Assembly (NCBI GenBank): GCA_021782195.1
Contig: JAJXVI010000185.1
Location: 1 to 5,730 of the forward strand
DNA length: 5,730 bases
Source of the DNA: a bacterium
GTDB taxonomy: Bacteria > Vulcanimicrobiota > Xenobia > RGZZ01
Direction of reading: 5' to 3'
This document shows, piece by piece, positions 1 to 4,683 of this stretch. The notes below the pieces were generated by a model. That model was not told the DNA's origin. It was given only the letters and a program-made list of their open reading frames with translations, and did no database searches. Numbering within the stretch: the stretch's first letter is position 1; every line of letters begins with the position of its first letter. The position numbers and the translations under genes were made by a program.

Positions 1-92
1 AAAACACGCCCGCTCACCCGGAATACGTCGATGTGCATCGCAAGTTCGACACCTGTTAACGTCTCGGAAACCTTTCCAGATGCAACCTGGTC

Positions 93-98
93 TACAAT
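93..98 (+). promoter_or_regulatory. Candidate -10 element upstream of the first gene
   Basis: The hexamer TACAAT matches a sigma70 -10 box at five of six positions. A start of transcription near base 105 would leave a leader of about 22 nt containing GAGGAG (109-114) before the ATG at 127. No convincing -35 box is found 16-18 bp upstream, so this is only a candidate. It is used mainly as weak support for the start at 127 over the ATGs at 31 and 97. Confidence 0.3.
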
Positions 99-126
99 GT
101 CATCCGTAGAGGAGAATCGAGATTTC

Positions 127-903
127 ATGCTGAGCAAGACGGGACACACTGGTGGTCGCCCTCACCCTGCGAACTGCTCCCCCGCAAGCACTCCCCCTCG
201 CGAAAGCACTCCCTCAGCCCCTCCTCCACTGGACTTCACGACGATCGACACCGCAGAGAAGGCGGCGCTTCTGCCATCCCTGAACCCTGCCACGTTGATG
301 TTTGCGCAGAACGCGCTCGCTGCATCAACCCAGAATCTCGAGGCGCTCAACGGCGCTTTGAATGCCACCATTGATGCCTCCACGTCTGCCCAGATCCAGT
401 ACACCATACCCGATCCTCAGTTGCCATGCATGCAGATGAGCGGAACTATCGGCGGTGCTCCTTTCCAGGAAACCTGGACACCCACAACCGACGGATCCGG
501 CACGGTGAACATCGTCGGCAACGCGGGTTCGTCGGCGGAGAACCTGCAACTGACCACTGCGAGTGACGGTCAGCATCTCGACGGCACGGTCGGCAACCTC
601 GACATCCACTATCTTATCGCGCAGAGTCCCGATAATTCGCAGGCCAGCATCTGGACCGGTACAATCGGCGACCGGCAGATGTCCGAACTCGTCAGCGTAC
701 GTGACGATGGCGACGACAATCCAGTGGTCCACCAGGAAGGCACGCTGGGAAAGGCCCGTGTCAGCCTTCAAGCGTCGTACGCTGATCCCGACGCACCGGG
801 CAACACCTGGACGGTCTCTCAAACTGGAATCGGGCGCATCGGAAACGCGACGCTACAGTACCAAGACGGGTACACGCTCTCCGCCCCTCCCCCACCCGCG
901 TAG
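127..903 (+). CDS. Hypothetical protein with degenerate GTxG beta-type repeats
   Basis: I do not recognise this 258-aa protein. The ATG at 127 is chosen because GAGGAG lies at 109-114, 12 nt upstream; ATGs at 31 and 97 lack a comparable site. The frame is open back to base 1, so a longer protein entering from the left is possible. Residues 1-36 are rich in Pro, Ser and Thr. Residues 40-90 look helical and Ala/Leu-rich. Residues 105-246 alternate polar and hydrophobic residues as in beta strands. They carry a recurring G-T-hydrophobic-G motif: GTIG at 106, IVGN at 129, GTVG at 153, GTIG at 178, GTLG at 205 and GRIG at 236. Spacing is about 22-31 residues. The end is APPPPA. There is no signal peptide or membrane segment. 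The repeats suggest a beta-rich structural or binding domain, but no function is assigned. Confidence 0.68.
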   Translation: MLSKTGHTGGRPHPANCSPASTPPRESTPSAPPPLDFTTIDTAEKAALLPSLNPATLMFAQNALAASTQNLEALNGALNATIDASTSAQIQYTIPDPQLPCMQMSGTIGGAPFQETWTPTTDGSGTVNIVGNAGSSAENLQLTTASDGQHLDGTVGNLDIHYLIAQSPDNSQASIWTGTIGDRQMSELVSVRDDGDDNPVVHQEGTLGKARVSLQASYADPDAPGNTWTVSQTGIGRIGNATLQYQDGYTLSAPPPPA

Positions 904-917
904 TTGGATTCCCAACT
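902..917 (+). terminator. Weak hairpin at the stop codon of the first gene
   Basis: AGTTGG and CCAACT form a 6-bp perfect stem around the loop ATTC, overlapping the TAG stop codon. No T tract follows, so termination efficiency is doubtful. It could instead protect the mRNA 3' end. Confidence 0.3.
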
Positions 918-1017
918 GCCCATTTCCGTGCCCCGACAACACGTCGATCTGGCAACATCCTGCTTACATTTCCGCGAGGCATCTGTGGCAATCTAGAGGC
1001 GACCGAGGTCGTGCGCA

Positions 1018-1036
1018 CCTGAACGTGTACGTCAGG
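1018..1036. promoter_or_regulatory. Imperfect palindrome, possible operator
   Basis: CCTGA-a-CGT-gt-ACG-TCAGG is an inverted repeat with 8-bp arms, one bulged A and a 2-nt centre, lying 85 bp before the 122-aa gene. Its core ACGTGTACGTC (1023-1033) matches 10 of 11 bases of the palindrome in the desulfurase promoter (2321-2331). No clear promoter boxes surround it. Binding by a shared regulator is inference. Confidence 0.3.
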
Positions 1037-1070
1037 AAACCTGCGACCGCGAGACAAAACATCCGTGATG

Positions 1071-1100
1071 GCTGGCGCCCCACACTAAAGAAACGCCAGC
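1071..1100. promoter_or_regulatory. Inverted repeat just upstream of the 122-aa gene
   Basis: GCTGGCG (1071-1077) and CGCCAGC (1094-1100) are perfect 7-bp arms around a 16-nt A/C-rich loop. The right arm ends six bases before the Shine-Dalgarno sequence AGGGAG (1107-1112). In RNA it would be a leader hairpin close to the ribosome binding site; in DNA it could be an operator. Either role is inferred. Confidence 0.35.
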
Positions 1101-1121
1101 ACGAACAGGGAGATGAGTACG

Positions 1122-1490
1122 ATGACTTCCGTCCACCCCGCGTTTCTGTCCGGTACTCCTCAACTTCCAGCAGAAGTACAAGATGAAGCTTCCCCGGAAT
1201 TCCAGCTCAACGCGAAGAAGGAGCACGCCTTCGTCGATGCCTATCACAGTCTTACGCTTCAGCAGATCGAGAATCAACGCATTGCAACCCTGCCCAAAGA
1301 TGCTCGCTTTCTGCGCATCGATGTGACTGATCGCATGCAACCGGCCAGTTTTCGCCATACAAGTACCATCCTCGTACCGTATGGCCCGACTTCCCAGGTG
1401 AACAACCCGGACGAGGCGACCTCCTTTTACGTCGCGTTCGGTCGTTCCACGAACTCCCAGCCGGGTCTGTTCGGGCCGTTTCCACTGTAG
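1122..1490 (+). CDS. Small hypothetical protein, 122 aa
   Basis: I do not recognise this protein. The ATG at 1122 is preferred over the one at 1113 because AGGGAG (1107-1112) sits 9 nt before 1122 but directly abuts 1113. The product starts MTSVHPAFLS. It has a polar, probably helical segment at about residues 27-55 (alanines, lysines and glutamines around YHSLTLQQIENQR), then an alternating, probably beta-stranded region at about 60-110. It ends with a Gly/Pro/Phe-rich tail, GLFGPFPL. There is no signal peptide, membrane segment or known motif. It lies 218 bp after the GTxG-repeat gene on the same strand and converges on the TPR gene with a 36-bp gap. The good Shine-Dalgarno site and the leader inverted repeat favour a real gene. 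Whether it works with its upstream neighbour is unknown. Confidence 0.6.
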   Translation: MTSVHPAFLSGTPQLPAEVQDEASPEFQLNAKKEHAFVDAYHSLTLQQIENQRIATLPKDARFLRIDVTDRMQPASFRHTSTILVPYGPTSQVNNPDEATSFYVAFGRSTNSQPGLFGPFPL

Positions 1491-1526
1491 CGAAGCGCAG
1501 CGCACACGACCAGGGTCACACTTTCC

Positions 1527-2054
1527 TCAAGGCTTCCGGTACGGTTTGAGTGCCTCGAGAAACTTTTCCTGAACATACTCACCTTGAGCAAGCGCAACGT
1601 CAGCGTGCTGCACTGCACGGGCGTAGTCCTTGAGATGAAAGTACGCCACGGCAAGGTCGTTGTGTACTCGACCGCTGCGCGGGGTTACCTTCAGTTCATT
1701 CTCAAAGGCCTGGGCAGCACCACGCACATCTTTTCTCTTGAGAAAGATGTGCCCCATCTGGTAATGTGCATCCTGGAGCGTCGGTTCGGCCTCCACGGCA
1801 CGGGTAAATGCTTCTAATGCTTCGTCGTATCGACCCATGCGATTGTAGAGGTCTGCGAGACCTGCGAGGGCATCAGACAGTCTGGAATCGAGTGCGAGGG
1901 CATTCTGGTAGGCCTCGATCGCGCGCACAGGCTCCCCGTTGCGAGACAGGAAACGCCCCTCTGCCGCCCATTCATGCGCAGTGCGGGTCTCCTTTCCCCC
2001 GCCCCCGTGCGACCCTGACTGACGCCCGAGAAGATTCTTGAATCGATCAAACAT
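1527..2054 (-). CDS. TPR-repeat protein
   Basis: This is a 175-aa soluble tetratricopeptide-repeat protein. The start MFDRFKNLLG at 2054 is preceded by GGGAG with a 6-nt gap. An in-frame extension to 2150 is rejected because it crosses 16-bp tandem repeats whose length is not a multiple of three. Residues 1-10 form a short amphipathic segment, followed by a Gly-rich linker (residues 14-20, SHGGGGK). Four TPR units span about residues 26-59, 60-93, 94-127 and 128-161. They show the A-x-x-x-Y/F and P/D-end signatures: GEPVRAIEAYQNALALD, GRYDEALEAFTRAVEAEP, DVRGAAQAFENELKVTP and DYARAVQHADVAL. TPRs bind partner proteins and do not catalyse. In Bacillus the TPR gene yrrB lies beside yrvO-mnmA, so a role tied to tRNA thiolation is possible but inferred. 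No clear promoter was found. Confidence 0.9.
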   Translation of the reverse strand: MFDRFKNLLGRQSGSHGGGGKETRTAHEWAAEGRFLSRNGEPVRAIEAYQNALALDSRLSDALAGLADLYNRMGRYDEALEAFTRAVEAEPTLQDAHYQMGHIFLKRKDVRGAAQAFENELKVTPRSGRVHNDLAVAYFHLKDYARAVQHADVALAQGEYVQEKFLEALKPYRKP

Positions 2055-2055
2055 C

Positions 2056-2119
2056 CTGCTCTCCCGTGATTGCTCTCTCCGGTGAGCCTGCTCTCCGGTG
2101 AGCGTGCACTCCCGTGGGC
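2056..2119. repeat. Degenerate 16-bp tandem repeat, four copies
   Basis: Four consecutive 16-bp units are visible at 2056-2071, 2072-2087, 2088-2103 and 2104-2119. A fifth, poorer one may follow from 2120. Unit 3 reads CTGCTCTCCGGTGAGC; units 1, 2 and 4 match it at 13, 13 and 12 of 16 positions. The core GCTCTCCGGTGAGC is itself near-palindromic (12 of 14 positions symmetric). Unit 1 contains the TPR gene's Shine-Dalgarno sequence on the minus strand, so the other units repeat GGAGAG-like sites in its leader. Confidence 0.75.
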
Positions 2120-2133
2120 GTGCGGCTCCGCAC
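2120..2133. promoter_or_regulatory. Inverted repeat at the far end of the tandem repeat
   Basis: GTGCGG and CCGCAC are perfect 6-bp arms around CT. A TTGACA hexamer lies just beyond on the minus strand (2150-2145), facing the TPR gene, but no -10 box follows at 15-19 bp. The palindrome occupies where a -10 would be. It may be an operator or a leader hairpin; the role is not established. Confidence 0.3.
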
Positions 2134-2225
2134 CGTCCTTGTCGTGTCAATTTTCAGCGAAGCAACACCACTCCTCCTCCCGGCACACGGAAATGCCACG
2201 AGCCCGGACCCGTAGCGCATGAAAG

Positions 2226-2252
2226 AGGCGCACAGGGGTTCCGCGTGCGCCT
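2226..2252. repeat. Hairpin in the divergent intergenic region
   Basis: AGGCGCAC (2226-2233) and GTGCGCCT (2245-2252) are perfect 8-bp arms with an 11-nt loop. A second, smaller dyad follows at once, with GCGCG (2256-2260) and CGCGC (2270-2274) enclosing AACGTT. Neither has a T tract. They may structure a leader RNA of the TPR gene or serve as protein-binding sites. Confidence 0.35.
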
Positions 2253-2312
2253 TCCGCGCGAGAACGTTGCGCGCAACTGACCTGCCGTGGGTGGTTCGCG
2301 TTCACGGCCGCG

Positions 2313-2348
2313 TTGAAGTGACGTGCACGTCGTGCTATACTCACCCCG
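2313..2348 (+). promoter_or_regulatory. Extended -10 sigma70 promoter of the desulfurase-mnmA operon
   Basis: TTGAAG (2313-2318) and TATACT (2336-2341) are separated by exactly 17 bp. The bases TGC directly before TATACT make an extended -10 element. If the last T of the -10 is position -7, +1 is base 2348, the G of the desulfurase GTG start codon. That predicts a leaderless mRNA, in agreement with the absence of any Shine-Dalgarno sequence before the GTG. Confidence 0.75.
2320..2331. promoter_or_regulatory. Perfect 12-bp palindrome in the promoter spacer, candidate operator
   Basis: GACGTGCACGTC is a perfect palindrome lying wholly between the -35 and -10 boxes. A protein bound there would contact the same DNA as RNA polymerase, so it could repress or, if it distorts the DNA as MerR-type regulators do, activate. 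The regulator is unknown; control by cysteine or iron-sulfur status would be a reasonable but unproved guess. Confidence 0.45.
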
Positions 2349-3508
2349 TGAATCTCGCCTACTTCGACCACGCGGCCACCACACCGCTCACTTCCGTTGC
2401 GCGAAGCGCCATGGAACCCTGGCTCGGACCGACGTGCGGCAATGCCTCAAGCCTCCATCGCCACGGAAAGCGCGCACGCGCAGCCATCGGTGAGGCACGC
2501 GAACAGGTTGCGCAACTGATCCGAGCCACGCCGTCCGAAATCGTCTTCACCAGTGGTGCCACGGAGGCCGACAACCTTGGGATACGTGGTGGGGCGTGGG
2601 CTGCCCGCGAAGACCGGGGAGCACGTCACGTGCTCGTATCCGCCATCGAGCATCCGGCAGTACTGAGTTCCGCGCGCTGGTTGGGACGGGAGGGGTTCGA
2701 GGTTGAAGAGATACCAGTGGGGCCCGATGGCGTCGTCTCCGTCGCCGAGGTACGCCGGCGTCTGCGCCGTGACACGGCGCTCGTTGCGTGCATGGCGGTC
2801 AACAATGAAACGGGAACAATACAGCCGGTTACGGAGATTGCCGTTGCAGCCCACGAGGTCGGGGCGTGGTTTCACTGTGACGCAGTCCAGGCTGTGGGTT
2901 CGAGCCAGCTCGATGTGCAGGCCACAGGTGCCGACTTCGTTGCGTTGTCCGCACACAAGATCGGCGGGCCAGGAGGAGCCGGCGCCCTGTACGTCCGCCG
3001 CGGCCTCTCGCCTGTTCCATTGCTCGTCGGAGGAGCCCAGGAGAACCAACGACGCGCGGGCACCGAGAACACCGCGGGCATTGCCGGATTCGGCGCAGCA
3101 GCCGAAGAAGTTCATCGAAACCTGACGACGCGAATCCAGGTACTGGAGCGCATTGCGCAACGGGTCCGCGCAACGATGACGACGATCGAAAGCGCGCACC
3201 GCGTTGGCGCCGCGTCACGGTGCGCCCCACACATCGCGTGCTACGTCATTGACGGGGTCGACTCCGAAACGCTCCTCTACGCGCTCGACCTGGAAGGAAT
3301 CGCCGCCTCAGCGGGAAGCGCGTGCAGCAGTCACACCATGGAACCATCGCCGGTCCTGCTCGCCATGGGTCTCGATACCCCCACGGCAAAGTCAGCGATA
3401 CGGCTCTCCTGGGGACCGAGCACCACCGAACAGGAACTGTTTGCCCTGGCCGACGTCCTGCCAGGACTCGTCAAACGTCACCGAACGCTTCGGAAGGAGA
3501 CCGTATGA
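2348..3508 (+). CDS. Cysteine desulfurase (NifS/IscS family)
   Basis: This 386-aa PLP enzyme removes sulfur from L-cysteine, giving alanine and an enzyme persulfide. Motifs in order are YFDHAATTP (residues 5-13), TSGATEADN (68-76), the PLP-stacking His102 in EHPAV, and NNETG. Then come Asp178 and Gln181 in DAVQ, the Schiff-base Lys204 in SAHKIGGPGG, RAGTEN, and the catalytic Cys326 in SAGSACSS. GSACSS and the long loop place it in the class I (NifS/IscS/YrvO) group rather than SufS. The GTG at 2348 is chosen because the protein then begins right at the conserved N-terminus and a promoter predicts +1 there. A 43-residue extension from an ATG at 2219 has no family counterpart. Its stop overlaps the mnmA start by four bases, so it most likely supplies sulfur directly to MnmA, as YrvO does in Bacillus. 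It could also serve Fe-S assembly, since no scaffold gene is visible here. Confidence 0.95.
   Translation: MNLAYFDHAATTPLTSVARSAMEPWLGPTCGNASSLHRHGKRARAAIGEAREQVAQLIRATPSEIVFTSGATEADNLGIRGGAWAAREDRGARHVLVSAIEHPAVLSSARWLGREGFEVEEIPVGPDGVVSVAEVRRRLRRDTALVACMAVNNETGTIQPVTEIAVAAHEVGAWFHCDAVQAVGSSQLDVQATGADFVALSAHKIGGPGGAGALYVRRGLSPVPLLVGGAQENQRRAGTENTAGIAGFGAAAEEVHRNLTTRIQVLERIAQRVRATMTTIESAHRVGAASRCAPHIACYVIDGVDSETLLYALDLEGIAASAGSACSSHTMEPSPVLLAMGLDTPTAKSAIRLSWGPSTTEQELFALADVLPGLVKRHRTLRKETV
3494..3499 (+). promoter_or_regulatory. Strong ribosome binding site of mnmA
   Basis: AAGGAG lies five bases before the ATG at 3505 and inside the end of the desulfurase gene. It fixes the mnmA start and argues against the longer upstream frame opening at 3322. 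Together with the ATGA overlap it indicates translational coupling. It contrasts with the predicted leaderless start of the upstream gene. Confidence 0.85.
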
Positions 3509-4632
3509 GAGAGCGCATTGCGGTCGCAATGAGCGGCGGCGTGGATTCCTCGACGGTCGCGGCATTGCTTGTGCGCGAGGGGTACGAGTGCGTGGGTCTG
3601 ACGATGCAGACCTGGCCGGCGGCCTCACACGTCGCCGATACCGGTCGTGCGCGGGGGTGCTGCTCCGTCAGCGAGATCGAGGACGCCGAGCACGTCGCCT
3701 GGCGACTCGGCATCCCGCACTACACCCTGAACATCCGGGAGAAGTTCGAAGCCACCGTCGTCGCCAATTTCGTCGAGGAGTACGCAGCGGGCCGAACCCC
3801 CAATCCGTGCGTCCGCTGCAACCAGCACATCAAGTTCTCCCTCTTTCTCGAGCGAGCCCGCGCACTCGGAGCTACCCGGATTGCGACCGGCCATTATGCT
3901 CGAATTGAACGCGACGAGCAGACCGGACGACTACGACTTGAGCGCGGCGTCGATCGCCACAAGGATCAGTCCTACGTGCTGGCCGAGATGACCCAGGACC
4001 AGCTCACCCACGCGATGTTTCCCCTGGGCTCGATGACGAAGGAACAGACCCGTGAGGCCGCGCGCGCGTGCGGGCTGCGCGTTGCTGAAAAGCGCGACAG
4101 CGTTGAAATCTGCTTCCTCCCCCACGGCAATCACGGAGAATTCGTCGCGAAACGACTGCCAGACGCGGTACGGCCGGGACCGGTCGTCGACCTGCAGGGA
4201 AACGTTCTGGGACAACACCGAGGTCTCCCCTTCTACACCGTGGGACAGCGCCGGGGACTCGGCCTGGGAGACGCGCACGAGACACATAACGCCGGCCACG
4301 CGACCGGTTCGTCCCCTCCAAAGACACCGCTCTTCGTCATCCGCCTCGATGCGGCCCGCAATGAGGTCGTCGTCGGTCCTGTCGAAGCGCTCGAACAGGC
4401 AGGCCTGGTCGCGCGAAACCCCAACTGGATCTCGATCGCGACCCTCCTGGAACCGCTCGAGGTTACGGCGCGCATCCGTTACAACGCGCCCGATGTTCCG
4501 GCCACCATTCGTCCGCGGACAGACGGCGGCGTCGACGTCACCCTCGCAACGCCCGCGCGCGGCATCGCGCCGGGTCAGGCGGTCGTGTTCTATCAGGGCG
4601 ACGTCGTGGTCGGCGGAGCAACGATCGACTGA
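3505..4632 (+). CDS. mnmA: tRNA-specific 2-thiouridylase MnmA
   Basis: This 375-aa cytosolic enzyme adenylates U34 in the anticodons of tRNA(Lys), tRNA(Glu) and tRNA(Gln) and replaces O2 with sulfur to give s2U34. The PP-loop SGGVDSS is at residues 10-16. The N-terminal adenylation domain reaches about residue 205 and includes ATGHYAR (127-133) and DQSYVL (154-159). A central domain with TVGQRRGLGLG (245-255) and a C-terminal beta-barrel follow. The motif NPCVRCN (100-106) puts Cys102 where E. coli has Asp99, and Cys105 where E. coli has catalytic Cys102. Cys203 in EICFLP matches the second catalytic Cys199. This CxxC plus C arrangement is the MnmA subtype proposed to hold a [4Fe-4S] cluster. 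About 19 residues (256-274, rich in His, Ala and Gly) appear inserted after GLGLG. It is cotranscribed with the desulfurase. Length is close to the family's usual 360-375. Confidence 0.96.
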   Translation: MRERIAVAMSGGVDSSTVAALLVREGYECVGLTMQTWPAASHVADTGRARGCCSVSEIEDAEHVAWRLGIPHYTLNIREKFEATVVANFVEEYAAGRTPNPCVRCNQHIKFSLFLERARALGATRIATGHYARIERDEQTGRLRLERGVDRHKDQSYVLAEMTQDQLTHAMFPLGSMTKEQTREAARACGLRVAEKRDSVEICFLPHGNHGEFVAKRLPDAVRPGPVVDLQGNVLGQHRGLPFYTVGQRRGLGLGDAHETHNAGHATGSSPPKTPLFVIRLDAARNEVVVGPVEALEQAGLVARNPNWISIATLLEPLEVTARIRYNAPDVPATIRPRTDGGVDVTLATPARGIAPGQAVVFYQGDVVVGGATID

Positions 4633-4651
4633 CCCCCCCGGACGGCTGGTC

Positions 4652-4678
4652 CTCGAAAGGCGCGTGCGCGCCATCGAG
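4652..4678. terminator. Hairpin between convergent mnmA and amj, possible bidirectional terminator
   Basis: CTCGA, two unpaired As, then GGCGC-GTGC-GCGCC, one unpaired A and TCGAG form a GC-rich stem extended by a 5-bp lower stem. It lies in the 51-bp gap between the two converging stop codons and reads similarly from both strands. No T tract follows on either side, so it is not a classical intrinsic terminator. Placement is its main support. Confidence 0.5.
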
Positions 4679-4683
4679 ATGCG

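Noticed and set aside
325..822. 165-aa minus-strand open frame opposite the first gene
   Set aside because: It lies wholly inside the plus-strand gene, has no good ribosome site, and is the Arg/Val-rich type of shadow expected in GC-rich DNA.
2056..2133. The 16-bp repeats as a CRISPR array
   Set aside because: Units are contiguous with no spacers and are too short and too degenerate for CRISPR repeats.
2055..2150. Extended TPR protein starting at 2150
   Set aside because: The extra 32 residues are translated from 16-bp tandem repeats, which are not a multiple of three, and have no family match. The ATG at 2054 has its own Shine-Dalgarno sequence.
2145..2150. Perfect TTGACA (minus strand) as the -35 box of the TPR gene
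   Set aside because: No hexamer like TATAAT lies 15-19 bp downstream; GC-rich palindromic DNA is there instead. It is kept only as a remark.
2219..2347. N-terminal extension of the cysteine desulfurase from an ATG at 2219
   Set aside because: The added 43 residues are Arg/Ala-rich, have no counterpart in the family, and span the promoter and hairpins. The conserved YFDHAATTP motif starts four residues after the GTG at 2348.
2447..3199. 250-aa minus-strand open frame opposite the desulfurase gene
   Set aside because: It overlaps residues essential to the desulfurase, including the PLP lysine, and has no recognisable motif of its own.
3322..3504. Long upstream start of mnmA inside the desulfurase gene
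   Set aside because: The PP-loop SGGVDSS should be close to the N-terminus, and AAGGAG at 3494-3499 precisely serves the ATG at 3505.
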